Part shown: piece by piece, positions 8,226 through 17,856 of the stretch | Layout of the letters: every line of letters begins with the position of its first letter | Numbering within the stretch: position 1 is the first letter of the stretch | Assembly: GCF_029962485.1 (NCBI RefSeq) | Contig: NZ_CP073637.1 | Coordinates: forward strand, 186,001 to 250,000 | Direction: 5' to 3' | DNA from: Burkholderia cepacia | Lineage (GTDB): Bacteria; Pseudomonadota; Gammaproteobacteria; Burkholderiales; Burkholderiaceae | Length of the DNA stretch: 64,000 nt | Made by a program: the position numbers and the translations under genes | The notes under the pieces: generated by a model | Seen by the model: the letters and a program-made list of their open reading frames with translations, nothing else | What the model was told of the DNA's origin: nothing | Database searches by the model: none

Positions 8226-10460
8226 ATGACTCTCGACATCACTCAGTTCTACCAGACCTTTTTCGACGAAGCGGACGAGCTGCTCGCGCAGATGGAGCAG
8301 CTGCTGCTGAATCTCGACGTCGATGCGCCCGACCCCGAAGACCTGGCCGCGATCTTCCGCGCCGCGCATTCGATCAAGGGCGGCGCGGCGACGTTCGGCT
8401 TTTCCGCGCTGACCGATACGACGCACATCCTCGAATCGCTGCTCGACCGCGCGCGCAACCATGAGCTGACGCTGACCAAGGACATGGTCGACGCGTTCCT
8501 CGAAACCAAGGACGTGCTGTCCGACCAGCTCGCCGACTACCGCGCGAGCGCCGAACCGGACGCGGCCGCCGCCGCGACGATCTGCGCGAAGCTCGAGCGG
8601 CTGAAGGCCGAGAGCGGTGCGGGTGCGCCGGCTGCTGCAGCCGCGCCGGTCGCCGCTGCCGTTGCCGTTGCACCGGCCGTCGAACCGGCCGCCGGTGGTG
8701 ACCGTGCGCCCGATCACGTGGTCGAGCAGGCTGTCGCGGCCGCGCATCCGGCGAGCGATGCAGGCGCCGGCGGCCCGCACCTGAAGATCACGCTGGTCGG
8801 CGTCGACGCGAAGGACCAGGAACTGCTGACCGAAGAGCTCGGCAACCTCGGCCGGATCGTCGGCCGCGAGCAAGCGGGCGCCGACCTGTCGCTGTGGCTC
8901 GAATCCGACGTGCCGTCCGACGACATCGTCGCCGTGTGCTGCTTCGTGATCGACGAAAGCCAGATCCGCGTCGCGCATGGCACGGCGCCGGCCGCACCGG
9001 CAGCCGCGCTGGCCGCTGCTGCGCCGGCTGCCGAACCGGCCGCCGCCGCGCAACCCGCGCGCGTCGAGGTGTTCGCGCCGCAGGCTGCCGCGCCGCAGGC
9101 CGCACCGGCGCCGGCACCCGCCGTGCCTGCCGCCGCCGTCGCACCGGCCGAGCCGCAGCCGCCCGCGCAGCAACCGCACGCCGAACACGCGGCGCCTGCC
9201 GCCGCGCACCACGACGACAAGCGTGCGCGCCCGGCCGCCGCGGCCGCATCGGGCGCCGAAGGCAGCTCGATCCGCGTCGGCGTCGAGAAGGTCGACCAGC
9301 TGATCAACCTCGTCGGCGAACTCGTGATCACGCAGGCGATGCTCGCGGAGACCGCGAGCGCGTTCGATCCGGCGCTGCACGACCGCCTGTTCAACGGGAT
9401 GGCGCAGCTCGAGCGCAATGCGCGCGACCTGCAGGAAGCGGTGATGTCGATCCGCATGATGCCGATGGACTACGTGTTCAGCCGCTTCCCGCGCCTCGTG
9501 CGCGACCTCGCCGGCAAGCTCGGCAAGCAGGTCGAGCTCGTCACGTTCGGCCAGGCGACCGAGCTCGACAAGAGCCTGATCGAACGGATCATCGATCCGC
9601 TCACGCACCTCGTGCGCAATAGCCTCGACCACGGGATCGAGACGGTCGACAAGCGCGTCGCCGCCGGCAAGGACGCGGTCGGCCAGCTCGTGCTGTCGGC
9701 CGCGCATCACGGCGGCAACATCGTGATCGAGGTGAGCGACGACGGCGCGGGCCTGAACCGCGAGCGGATCCTCGCGAAGGCCGCGAAGCAGGGCATGCAG
9801 GTGTCCGACAACATCAGCGACGACGAAGTCTGGCAGCTGATCTTCGCGCCGGGCTTCTCGACCGCCGAGACGGTGACCGACGTGTCGGGCCGCGGCGTCG
9901 GGATGGACGTCGTGAAGCGCAACATCCAGTCGATGGGCGGCCACGTCGAGATCACGTCGCTGGCCGGCCGCGGCACGACCACGCGGATCGTGCTGCCGCT
10001 CACGCTGGCGATCCTCGACGGGATGTCGGTGAAGGTCGGCAACGAGATCTTCATCCTGCCGCTGAACTTCGTGATGGAGTCGCTGCAGCCGTCGAACGAC
10101 GACATCTACACGGTCGGCAACGGCGAGCGCGTGGTGCGCGTGCGCGGCGAGTACCTGCCGCTGGTCGCGCTGCACGAGGTGTTCTCGGTCGAGGATGCGC
10201 GCACCGACCCGACGCAGGGGATCGTCACGATCATGGAAACCGAGGGACGCCGCTTCGCGATGCTGATCGACGAGCTGGTCGGCCAGCAGCAGGTGGTCGT
10301 GAAGAACCTCGAAACCAACTACCGCAAGGTGCATGGCATCTCGGCGGCGACCATCCTCGGCGACGGCAGCGTCGCGCTGATCGTCGACGTCGCGGCGCTG
10401 AACCGCGAAACCCGTGCGACGCACGGCGCCCGTGCGGGCGCCGAGCTCGCGATGTTCTGA
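8226..10460 (+). CDS. cheA: Chemotaxis sensor histidine kinase CheA
   Basis: A 744-residue kinase. The N-terminal HPt domain has the phosphorylated His48 in AAHSIKGGAATFGF. A P2-like regulator-binding region (about 180-245) follows, flanked by long Ala/Pro-rich linkers (about 135-165 and 255-350). Next come the dimerisation helices, the HATPase_c domain with N-box HLVRNSLDHGIE and glycine boxes GRGVGMDVV and GRGTT, and the C-terminal CheW-like domain. It autophosphorylates under receptor control and passes phosphate to CheY and CheB. cheW follows after 33 bases. Confidence 0.96.
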   Translation: MTLDITQFYQTFFDEADELLAQMEQLLLNLDVDAPDPEDLAAIFRAAHSIKGGAATFGFSALTDTTHILESLLDRARNHELTLTKDMVDAFLETKDVLSDQLADYRASAEPDAAAAATICAKLERLKAESGAGAPAAAAAPVAAAVAVAPAVEPAAGGDRAPDHVVEQAVAAAHPASDAGAGGPHLKITLVGVDAKDQELLTEELGNLGRIVGREQAGADLSLWLESDVPSDDIVAVCCFVIDESQIRVAHGTAPAAPAAALAAAAPAAEPAAAAQPARVEVFAPQAAAPQAAPAPAPAVPAAAVAPAEPQPPAQQPHAEHAAPAAAHHDDKRARPAAAAASGAEGSSIRVGVEKVDQLINLVGELVITQAMLAETASAFDPALHDRLFNGMAQLERNARDLQEAVMSIRMMPMDYVFSRFPRLVRDLAGKLGKQVELVTFGQATELDKSLIERIIDPLTHLVRNSLDHGIETVDKRVAAGKDAVGQLVLSAAHHGGNIVIEVSDDGAGLNRERILAKAAKQGMQVSDNISDDEVWQLIFAPGFSTAETVTDVSGRGVGMDVVKRNIQSMGGHVEITSLAGRGTTTRIVLPLTLAILDGMSVKVGNEIFILPLNFVMESLQPSNDDIYTVGNGERVVRVRGEYLPLVALHEVFSVEDARTDPTQGIVTIMETEGRRFAMLIDELVGQQQVVVKNLETNYRKVHGISAATILGDGSVALIVDVAALNRETRATHGARAGAELAMF

Positions 10461-10493
10461 TGACTCTCGCCATTCAACCGATTGGGGGCAAAC

Positions 10494-11027
10494 GTGTCTG
10501 CTGAAGTCCAAATGATCAATCCGGCCGCGGCGAACGCGGCAACGAGCCGCCGCGACGCGGCGCAGGGCGACGCGACGGGCCAGGAATTCCTCGTGTTCAC
10601 GCTCGGCGACGAGGAATACGGGATCGACATCCTGAAAGTGCAGGAAATCCGCGGCTACGACAGCGTCACGCGCATCGCGAACGCGCCGGAGTTCATCAAG
10701 GGCGTGATCAACCTGCGCGGAATCATCGTGCCGATCGTCGACATGCGGATCAAGTTCCATCTCGGCCGCGTCGAGTACGACCACCAGACCGTCGTGATCA
10801 TCCTGAACGTCGCGCATCGCGTGGTCGGGATGGTGGTCGACGGCGTGTCGGACGTGCTCACGCTGCAGACCGACCAGATCATGCCGGCGCCGGAATTCGG
10901 CGCGACGCTGACGACCGAGTACCTGACGGGCCTCGGCACGGTCGACGGCCGGATGCTGATCCTGATGGACATCGAGAAGCTGATGTCGAGCCGTGAAATG
11001 GCGCTGATCGAGTCGCTCGGCGGGTAA
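10494..11027 (+). CDS. cheW: Chemotaxis coupling protein CheW
   Basis: A 177-residue SH3-like adaptor that links CheA to the receptor. The CheW fold is seen from about residue 33 ([21 protein letters not shown]) to the end, with the conserved NLRG and [10 protein letters not shown] stretches. A GTG at 10494 is chosen as start: a GGGGGC ribosome site ends four bases upstream. A TTG at 10482 would place that ribosome site inside the gene. The first 30 residues are an unstructured, Ala/Asn-rich tail. Confidence 0.93.
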   Translation: MSAEVQMINPAAANAATSRRDAAQGDATGQEFLVFTLGDEEYGIDILKVQEIRGYDSVTRIANAPEFIKGVINLRGIIVPIVDMRIKFHLGRVEYDHQTVVIILNVAHRVVGMVVDGVSDVLTLQTDQIMPAPEFGATLTTEYLTGLGTVDGRMLILMDIEKLMSSREMALIESLGG

Positions 11028-11064
11028 GTGCGCCGCGTGCGCAGGAATTTCGGGAGAATCTGCA

Positions 11065-13020
11065 ATGTTGCATAACTGGTCGATCCGCACGACGCTCACG
11101 GCGGTCGGACTCATCCTCGTGTGCCTGGCCGCCGCGGTCGGCGGGCTCGGCCTCTACGCGCTGAATCACGCGAGCCGCTCGCTCGACGAGATCGCGCACG
11201 TCGACCTGCCGGCGATCCACACGCTCGACGACACGTCGTCGTACCTGCTGCGCGCGCGCGTGTCGCTCGACCGCTTCCGCTCGCTGACGGAAGCCGGCAA
11301 CACGGCCGAGGCCGCCAAGGTGCTCGACCGCGCGCAGGAGCTGTTCGCGAAGTCGAACCAGAACTGGCAGGCATTCCAGTCGACCCCGAGGCTCGGTGTC
11401 GAGCAGGCGCTCGTCGACGAGCTGACCGCGCGCTACACGACGATCGTGAAGGAAGGCGTCGAGCCCGAATTCGCGGCCGCGCGCGCGGGCGACATGGCCG
11501 CGTTCCACGCGGTCGCCGACACCAAGATCAGCCCGATGTTCGTCGCCTACGGCGACGCGTCGGCGGCCGTGGTCGCCGCGCTGCAGAAGCGCGCGGAAGA
11601 CCGCCAGGCCGCGACGCAGTCGCAGATCTCGCTGATGGTCGCGCTGATCGCGGCCGGCATCGCGCTCGCGTTCGTCGTCGTGATCGCGATCCGCTTCGCG
11701 CTGCGCGGGCTGATCGTGAAGCCGCTCGAGGACGCGATCGCGCACTTCGAGCGCATCGCCGGCGGCGACCTCACGCAGCCGGTGAACGTGTTCAGCACGA
11801 ACGAGATCGGCCGCCTGTTCGGCGGCATCAAGCGGATGCAGGACGCCGTCACGACGATGGTGCAGGCCGTGCATCGCGGCACCGAGTCGATCGACGTCGG
11901 CGCGCGGGAGATCGCGACCGGCAACATCGACCTGTCGCAGCGCACCGAGGAGCAGGCCGCGTCGCTGCAGGAAACCGCATCGAGCATGGAGCAGCTGACG
12001 GGCACGGTGCGGCAGAACGCGGAGAACGCGCGGCAGGCGAGCCAGCTCGCGGTGAACGCGTCGGACATCGCGACGCAGGGCGGCGAGGTGGTCGGCCAGG
12101 TCGTGTCGACGATGCAGGACATCGCGGCGAGCTCGGGCAAGGTCGTCGACATCATCGGTACGATCGAGGGCATCGCATTCCAGACCAACATCCTCGCGCT
12201 GAACGCGGCGGTCGAAGCCGCGCGCGCGGGCGAGCAGGGCCGCGGCTTCGCGGTCGTCGCGGGCGAGGTGCGCTCGCTCGCGCAGCGCAGCGCGAGCGCC
12301 GCGAAGGAAATCAAGCAGCTGATCGGCGATTCGGCCGGGAAGGTCGAAAGCGGGTCGGCGCTCGTGTCGCGCGCGGGCTCGACGATGGACGAGATCGTGC
12401 AGGCCGTGCGCCGCGTGACCGACATCATGGGCGAGATCAGCGCCGCGTCCGACGAGCAGTCGACCGGCATCGAGCAGGTCAACCGCGCGGTCGGCCAGAT
12501 GGATTCGGTCACGCAGCAGAACGCGGCGCTCGTCGAGCAGGCGGCCGCCGCGGCGGCGTCGCTCGAGGAGCAGACGCGCCAGATGAAGGCGATCGTGTCG
12601 GATTGGCGCGTCGCGGGCGGCATCGTGCTCGCGCCGGCGCGCAGTGTGGCGCGGCCGCTCGCGCATGAACCGGCGGCCGTGCCGGCACTGCCGTCCGAGC
12701 CGCGGGCGCCAGTCGCCGCGCTGCCGGCCCCGCAGGCAGCCGCGCAACCGGCACGCCGCGCCGCGCCGGTATCGCGTGCGGCTGCGTCGGGCGCCAGCCA
12801 CGAGCCGAAGCGCGCGGCCGACACCGCCGCGCACACGCAGAAGGATGCCCCGGCTTCCCGCGGCACCGCCGCGGGCGGCTATGGCCCGCGTCTCGCGAAA
12901 GCGGCCGCGCCGGCGGACAAGCCGGCCGCGAAGCCCGCGCTCGTGCGCCCGGCGCTGAACGGCGAGAAGCCGGCGCTGGCGGCAGCCGGCACGTCCGACG
13001 ACGACTGGGAGACCTTCTAA
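11065..13020 (+). CDS. Methyl-accepting chemotaxis protein with C-terminal pentapeptide tether
   Basis: A 651-residue Tar-type receptor. Membrane segments lie near residues 10-30 and 190-210, enclosing a four-helix-bundle periplasmic sensor. HAMP covers about 213-266 and the signalling domain about 270-510, with the hairpin tip [21 protein letters not shown] 130-residue Ala/Pro-rich tail then ends in DWETF, matching the NWETF/NWESF docking site for CheR and CheB. The ligand is unknown. It lies between cheW and cheR in the operon and is likely the major receptor of this cluster. Confidence 0.93.
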   Translation: MLHNWSIRTTLTAVGLILVCLAAAVGGLGLYALNHASRSLDEIAHVDLPAIHTLDDTSSYLLRARVSLDRFRSLTEAGNTAEAAKVLDRAQELFAKSNQNWQAFQSTPRLGVEQALVDELTARYTTIVKEGVEPEFAAARAGDMAAFHAVADTKISPMFVAYGDASAAVVAALQKRAEDRQAATQSQISLMVALIAAGIALAFVVVIAIRFALRGLIVKPLEDAIAHFERIAGGDLTQPVNVFSTNEIGRLFGGIKRMQDAVTTMVQAVHRGTESIDVGAREIATGNIDLSQRTEEQAASLQETASSMEQLTGTVRQNAENARQASQLAVNASDIATQGGEVVGQVVSTMQDIAASSGKVVDIIGTIEGIAFQTNILALNAAVEAARAGEQGRGFAVVAGEVRSLAQRSASAAKEIKQLIGDSAGKVESGSALVSRAGSTMDEIVQAVRRVTDIMGEISAASDEQSTGIEQVNRAVGQMDSVTQQNAALVEQAAAAAASLEEQTRQMKAIVSDWRVAGGIVLAPARSVARPLAHEPAAVPALPSEPRAPVAALPAPQAAAQPARRAAPVSRAAASGASHEPKRAADTAAHTQKDAPASRGTAAGGYGPRLAKAAAPADKPAAKPALVRPALNGEKPALAAAGTSDDDWETF

Positions 13021-13023
13021 ACC

Positions 13024-14016
13024 ATGCCGCACGCGCGCGCGCCGTTTCGACCCGATGCACCGGATGCCTCGCCCCGCGCGGGCGAGCCGGGGCGCGACTT
13101 CGCGTTCACGGGCGCGGATTTCGCACGCATCCGCGCGCTGATCCACCAACGCGCGGGGATCTCGCTGTCCGAGCACAAGCGCGACATGGCGTACAGCCGT
13201 CTCGCGCGGCGGCTGCGGGCGCGCGGCCTCGACACGTTCCGCGACTACCTCGACCTGCTCGAGCAGGAAGACGATCCGCTCGAGTGGGAAGCGTTCACCA
13301 ACGCGCTGACGACGAACCTGACCGCGTTTTTCCGCGAGTCGCACCATTTCCCGATCCTGTCGGATTTCGTGAAAGGGCGGCCGGCGCCGGTGTCGGTCTG
13401 GTGTTCGGCGGCGTCGACCGGCGAGGAGCCTTACTCGATCGCGATCACGCTGATCGAGGCGCTCGGTGATTCGGCCGCGCGCGGCGCGTCGATCCTCGCG
13501 ACCGATCTCGACACGCAGGTGCTCGCGAAGGCGGAAGCCGGCATCTATACGTACGACCAGGTCAAGCATTTGTCGCCGGAGCGGTTGAAGCGCTTCTTCC
13601 TGAAGGGCACGGGCCCGCAGGCCGGCCGCGTGAAGGTGCGCCCCGAGCTGCGCGCGATGATCCGTTTCGAGCAGCTGAACCTGACCGATGCGGACTACGG
13701 GATCGCGAAGCCGTTTGACGCGATCTTCTGCCGCAACGTGATGATCTATTTCGACAAGCCGACGCAGGGGCAGGTGCTGTCGCGCTTCGAGCCGCTCGTG
13801 AAGCCGGGCGGGCTGCTGTTCGCCGGCCATTCGGAAAACTTCACCTACGTGACGCAGGCGTTCCGGCTGCGCGGGCAGACGGTGTACGAACTGACCCGCG
13901 ACGCCGCGCAGGGTGCGCGGCCGCGTGGCGCGCAAGCGCCTGCGGCGGCCGCGATGCCGTCGCCGGTGCGCGCACGGGCCGCGGGCGCCGCGCCCGCCTT
14001 TGGAGAGCGCGGATGA
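13024..14016 (+). CDS. cheR: Chemotaxis protein methyltransferase CheR
   Basis: A 330-residue S-adenosylmethionine-dependent methyltransferase. The N-terminal helical domain (about 25-95) leads into the Rossmann domain with [25 protein letters not shown] and FCRNVMIYF. It methylates glutamates of the receptor. The gene starts 3 bases after the receptor gene and overlaps cheD by 4 bases. The C-terminus is Ala/Arg-rich and lacks TPR repeats. Confidence 0.95.
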   Translation: MPHARAPFRPDAPDASPRAGEPGRDFAFTGADFARIRALIHQRAGISLSEHKRDMAYSRLARRLRARGLDTFRDYLDLLEQEDDPLEWEAFTNALTTNLTAFFRESHHFPILSDFVKGRPAPVSVWCSAASTGEEPYSIAITLIEALGDSAARGASILATDLDTQVLAKAEAGIYTYDQVKHLSPERLKRFFLKGTGPQAGRVKVRPELRAMIRFEQLNLTDADYGIAKPFDAIFCRNVMIYFDKPTQGQVLSRFEPLVKPGGLLFAGHSENFTYVTQAFRLRGQTVYELTRDAAQGARPRGAQAPAAAAMPSPVRARAAGAAPAFGERG

Positions 14017-14792
14017 GTGCGCTGCCGATCGCGACCAATCGCTACTTCGACAACCACTTCGGCCTGCCCGGCGTGAAGCTGCTGCCGAACGAGTTCTACA
14101 CGACGTCCGAGGACATGGTGCTGATGACCGTGCTCGGCTCGTGCGTCGCCGCGTGCATTCACGATCCGTACGCGGGCATTGGCGGGATGAACCACTTCAT
14201 GCTGCCCGACGACGGCGCCGATGCGGGCGCGGCCGCATCCGACTCGATGCGCTACGGCGCGTACGCGATGGAAGTGCTGATCAACGAACTGATCAAGGCC
14301 GGCGGACGCCGCGAGCGCTTCGAGGCGAAGGTGTTCGGCGGCGCGGCCGTACTGGCCGGGATGACGACGATCAACATCGGCGATCGCAACGCCGATTTCG
14401 TGCGCCGCTATCTGGCGCTCGAACGCATCCGCATCACCGCCGAGGATTTGCAGGACGTCCATCCGCGCAAGGTCGCGTTCATGCCGCGCACGGGGCGCGC
14501 GATGGTGAAGAAGCTGCGGCTGCAGGTGCCGGGCGTGACCGAGCGCGAAGCCGCGCTCGCGCGCGAGGCCGACCGCCTGCGCGCCGCGCGGCCGCGCCCG
14601 CACGTCGAGCTGTTCGCGGCCAAGCGGCCGGCGGCGCCGCAGCCGGCGCGTCCGCGCATCGAGCTGTTTGGCGCGCGCGGCGCGGCGCCGGCCGGCTCCG
14701 GGAGCGCGGCGGGCGCCGGCGGCACGCGGGCGGCGAGCCCGTATGCCGGGAGCCCGGGTGCGGCGAACCTATCAAGAAAGCAGGAGGCATGA
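14013..14792 (+). CDS. cheD: Chemoreceptor glutamine deamidase CheD
   Basis: A 259-residue CheD. The catalytic Cys lies in [12 protein letters not shown] and the catalytic His in GGMNHFMLP. It converts receptor glutamines to glutamates so that CheR can methylate them. Its ATG overlaps the cheR stop (ATGA) and its stop overlaps the cheB start. The last 90 residues are a Pro/Ala/Arg-rich extension with two related HVELFA/RIELFG patches, longer than in many CheD proteins. Confidence 0.93.
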   Translation: MSALPIATNRYFDNHFGLPGVKLLPNEFYTTSEDMVLMTVLGSCVAACIHDPYAGIGGMNHFMLPDDGADAGAAASDSMRYGAYAMEVLINELIKAGGRRERFEAKVFGGAAVLAGMTTINIGDRNADFVRRYLALERIRITAEDLQDVHPRKVAFMPRTGRAMVKKLRLQVPGVTEREAALAREADRLRAARPRPHVELFAAKRPAAPQPARPRIELFGARGAAPAGSGSAAGAGGTRAASPYAGSPGAANLSRKQEA

Positions 14793-15880
14793 CCGCAGTG
14801 CAGAAGATCAAAGTATTGTGCGTCGACGATTCGGCGCTGATCCGCAGCCTGATGACCGAGATCATCAACAGCCAGCCCGACATGACGGTGTGCGCGACCG
14901 CGCCCGATCCGCTCGTCGCGCGCGAGCTCATCAAGCAGCACAACCCCGACGTGCTCACGCTCGACGTCGAAATGCCGCGCATGGACGGGCTCGACTTCCT
15001 CGAGAAGCTGATGCGCCTGCGGCCGATGCCGGTCGTGATGGTGTCGTCGCTGACCGAGCGCGGCTCGGAAATCACGCTGCGCGCGCTCGAACTCGGCGCG
15101 GTGGATTTCGTCACGAAGCCGCGCGTCGGGATTCGCGACGGCATGCTCGACTACGCGGAAAAGCTCGCCGACAAGATCCGCGCGGCGTCGCGTGCGCGCG
15201 TGCGCCAGGCGCCGCAGCCGCAGGCCGTCGCACGCGCGGCGGACAGCCACGCGGCCGCGCCGATGTTCAACAATCCGCTCGTCAGTACCGAGAAGCTGAT
15301 CATCATCGGCGCGTCGACGGGCGGCACCGAGGCGATCCGAGAAGTGCTGACGCCGCTGCCGCCGGATGCGCCGGCCGTGCTGATCGCGCAGCACATGCCG
15401 CCGGGCTTCACGAAGTCGTTCGCGCAGCGGCTGAACGGCCTGTGCCGGATCGCGGTGAAGGAAGCCGAGCACGGCGAGCGCGTGCTGCCCGGTCACGCGT
15501 ACATCGCGCCGGGCCATGCGCACCTGTTGCTGGCGAGAAGCGGGGCGAACTATATTGCGCAACTGTCGGACGAGCCGCCGGTGAACCGGCACCGCCCGTC
15601 GGTCGACGTGCTGTTCCGCTCGGCGGCGACGCACGCGGGCAAGAACGCGATCGGCGTAATCCTCACCGGGATGGGCCGCGACGGCGCGGCCGGCCTGCTG
15701 GAAATGAAACGCGCGGGCGCTCACACGTTCGCGCAGGACGAAGCAAGCTGCATCGTGTTCGGGATGCCGCGCGAGGCGATCGCGCTCGGCGGCGCGGACG
15801 AGATCGTGCCGCTCGCCGAGATGAGCCGTCGCGTGATGGCGCGCCTGGCGACGATGGGCGACCGCGTGCAGCGCGTTTGA
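14789..15880 (+). CDS. cheB: Chemotaxis methylesterase/deamidase CheB
   Basis: A 363-residue two-domain response regulator. The receiver domain (about 5-125) has its phospho-acceptor Asp in [12 protein letters not shown]. After a linker comes the esterase domain with catalytic Ser in GASTGGTEA, His in QHMPPGFT and Asp in GMGRDGAAG. CheA phosphorylation activates removal of methyl groups from receptors. The start overlaps the cheD stop as ATGA, with an AGGAGG-like ribosome site. Confidence 0.96.
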   Translation: MTAVQKIKVLCVDDSALIRSLMTEIINSQPDMTVCATAPDPLVARELIKQHNPDVLTLDVEMPRMDGLDFLEKLMRLRPMPVVMVSSLTERGSEITLRALELGAVDFVTKPRVGIRDGMLDYAEKLADKIRAASRARVRQAPQPQAVARAADSHAAAPMFNNPLVSTEKLIIIGASTGGTEAIREVLTPLPPDAPAVLIAQHMPPGFTKSFAQRLNGLCRIAVKEAEHGERVLPGHAYIAPGHAHLLLARSGANYIAQLSDEPPVNRHRPSVDVLFRSAATHAGKNAIGVILTGMGRDGAAGLLEMKRAGAHTFAQDEASCIVFGMPREAIALGGADEIVPLAEMSRRVMARLATMGDRVQRV

Positions 15881-15947
15881 ATGGAATGTCACGGGGCGCG
15901 TGCCACGATACGCGTCCCGACGGAAACGAATCTGGAAAGGAACGACG

Positions 15948-16343
15948 ATGGACAAGAGCATGAAAATCCTGGTGGTGGACGATTTCCCGACGATGCGCCG
16001 GATCGTCCGCAACCTGCTCAAGGAACTGGGCTATTCGAACGTCGACGAGGCCGAGGACGGTCTGGCCGGCCTCGCGCGGTTGCGCGGCGGCGGCTACGAC
16101 TTCGTGATTTCGGACTGGAACATGCCGAACCTCGACGGCCTCGCGATGCTGAAGGAAATCCGCGCGGACGCGACGCTCACGCACCTGCCGGTGCTGATGG
16201 TCACGGCCGAGTCGAAGAAGGAGAACATCATCGCGGCCGCGCAGGCCGGCGCGAGCGGCTACGTCGTGAAACCGTTCACGGCCGCGACGCTCGACGAGAA
16301 GCTGAACAAGATCATCGACAAGATGGCGAAGGCCGGGAGCTGA
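15948..16343 (+). CDS. cheY: Chemotaxis response regulator CheY
   Basis: A 131-residue CheY, the signal that binds the flagellar switch. Residues of the active site are Asp11-Asp12, the acceptor Asp56 in ISDWNMP, Thr86 in VTAES and Lys108 in VVKPF, and the N-terminus [16 protein letters not shown] is close to E. coli CheY. The ATG at 15948 has a GGAAAGGA ribosome site; a longer frame would add 16 basic residues without family support. cheZ starts 2 bases after the stop. Confidence 0.95.
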   Translation: MDKSMKILVVDDFPTMRRIVRNLLKELGYSNVDEAEDGLAGLARLRGGGYDFVISDWNMPNLDGLAMLKEIRADATLTHLPVLMVTAESKKENIIAAAQAGASGYVVKPFTAATLDEKLNKIIDKMAKAGS

Positions 16344-16344
16344 C

Positions 16345-17076
16345 GTGAACGAGCCGATCCATGCGGCGCTCGCCGGCGCGGGGTTCAGCGCCGACAGCCA
16401 TCCAGAAGGCGCCGATTTCGCGAGCGACCGCATCCTCGCGCGCATCGGCCACGTCACGCGCACGCTGCGCGATTCGATGCGCGAGCTCGGGCTCGACAAG
16501 CATGTCGAGCGCGCGGCGGAAGCCGTGCCCGATGCGCGCGACCGGCTGCGCTACGTCGCGACGATGACCGAGCAGGCTGCCGTGCGCGTGCTGAATGCGA
16601 TCGAGGTCGCGAAGCCGATGCAGGAGCGCATCCAGAACGAGGCCGAGGCGCTCGACGCGCGCTGGGCGCAGTGGTATGCGGCGCCGATCGAGCACGCGGA
16701 AGTGCGCGAGCTGATGGACGATACGCGCACGTTCCTGCGCGCGCTGCCCGAATCGACGTCGGCGACCCGCGCGCAACTGCTCGAGATCATGCTCGCGCAG
16801 GATTTCCAGGATCTCACCGGGCAGGTGATCAAGAAGATCATGGACATGGTCTACCTGATCGAGCAGCAGCTTCTCACCGTGCTCGTCGAGAACATCGCGC
16901 CCGAGCGGCGCGAACAGTTCGCGGCCACCGCGGCCGCGCTCGCGGCCGAGCAGATCAGCCCGACCGGCAGCCCCGAGTCGCTGCTGAACGGCCCGCAGAT
17001 CGCGCCGGAAGGCAAATCCGACGTGGTCCAGGACCAGGGGCAGGTCGACGACCTGCTCGCGAGTCTGGGCTTCTGA
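16345..17076 (+). CDS. cheZ: Chemotaxis protein phosphatase CheZ
   Basis: A 243-residue helical phosphatase of phospho-CheY. The catalytic helix has AQDFQDLTGQVIKK, with the Asp and Gln that attack the CheY phosphate. The last residues DDLLASLGF match the CheY-docking C-terminal helix. Translation starts at a GTG two bases after the cheY stop. It is the last gene of the che operon. Confidence 0.93.
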   Translation: MNEPIHAALAGAGFSADSHPEGADFASDRILARIGHVTRTLRDSMRELGLDKHVERAAEAVPDARDRLRYVATMTEQAAVRVLNAIEVAKPMQERIQNEAEALDARWAQWYAAPIEHAEVRELMDDTRTFLRALPESTSATRAQLLEIMLAQDFQDLTGQVIKKIMDMVYLIEQQLLTVLVENIAPERREQFAATAAALAAEQISPTGSPESLLNGPQIAPEGKSDVVQDQGQVDDLLASLGF

Positions 17077-17088
17077 CCCTGCCGCCTC

Positions 17089-17125
17089 GCATCGGCGCGC
17101 CCCGTCCCGCGGGGCCGCCCGATGC
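17089..17125 (+). terminator. Hairpin after cheZ, possible terminator
   Basis: A 7-bp outer stem (gcatcgg with ccgatgc) encloses a second GC stem. No long U-tract follows, so termination is uncertain. Confidence 0.4.
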
Positions 17126-17336
17126 GCGCATTTCCCGTTCCCGCCTCGTTTCCCCGTGCGCGCCGCGTCCCCGCGGCGCGGCGTGATCCTGCGTCAAATT
17201 GACACTTCGCCACACTCAGCAGGCATACTACGCGTCAGCAGCAACGTAGCGTCATTCGTACGATTCATAGGTTGGCAGGCGGTGCGGGCCCGACGGCGGC
17301 GCCGCCGGCAACGAAGCCAGTCCCTTGGGGGGGAAC

Positions 17337-17840
17337 GTGAAGCTGAAACGCTTGGGCTGGACCGTCGCGCATGCGACGGCTGCAATGGGTGTGCTGTGGG
17401 CCGTCCACGCACACGCCGAACTGGGTGGCGCACCGATGTCGCCGCCCGCGGACGATCAGGCCGCCACCGTGCGCGCGCTGCAGCGCGCGATGCGTTCGGC
17501 GGACGGCGTGCAGACAAGCACGGCCGGCTACACCGTCCGCGAGATCACGCTCGGATCGGGCACGGTCATCCACGAATACACGTCGGCCGCCGGCAGCGTG
17601 TTCGGCCTCGCCTGGAGCGGGCCGACGATGCCGGATCTCGCGTCGCTGCTCGGCAGCTATTTCCCGCAGTACACCGCAGGCGTTCAGGCCGCGCACAAGG
17701 CGCGCGGCTGGCGCGCGCCCGTGGCCGTCGACACAAGCGGCCTCGTGATCCGGACGGGCGGCCATATGGGCGCGTTCTCGGGCCAGGCGTGGCTGCCGGC
17801 GGCATTGCCTGCCGGCCTGGCCGGCACCGACATCCAGTGA
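17337..17840 (+). CDS. DUF2844 domain periplasmic protein
   Basis: A 167-residue protein with an N-terminal signal peptide ending near AHAELGG. It belongs to the DUF2844 family, found in Burkholderia next to DUF3443. The body is rich in Thr, Ser and Gly, with no enzyme motif that I recognise. GTG at 17337 is preferred because a strong GGGGGG ribosome site ends just ahead of it; a TTG at 17325 lies before this site. It is co-transcribed with the DUF3443 gene 16 bases downstream. Function unknown. Confidence 0.8.
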   Translation: MKLKRLGWTVAHATAAMGVLWAVHAHAELGGAPMSPPADDQAATVRALQRAMRSADGVQTSTAGYTVREITLGSGTVIHEYTSAAGSVFGLAWSGPTMPDLASLLGSYFPQYTAGVQAAHKARGWRAPVAVDTSGLVIRTGGHMGAFSGQAWLPAALPAGLAGTDIQ

Positions 17841-17856
17841 CAGCGGGAGAGCGATC

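Noticed and set aside
7449..11114. A 1221-codon open frame on the minus strand opposite motB, cheY-like, cheA and cheW
   Set aside because: It is antisense to confidently identified genes, is composed of Arg/His/Asp/Ala-rich low-complexity sequence, and arises from GC-rich codon bias.
10879..13935. A 1018-codon minus-strand frame opposite the receptor and cheR
   Set aside because: Antisense shadow with the same Arg/His/Asp-rich composition and no domain.
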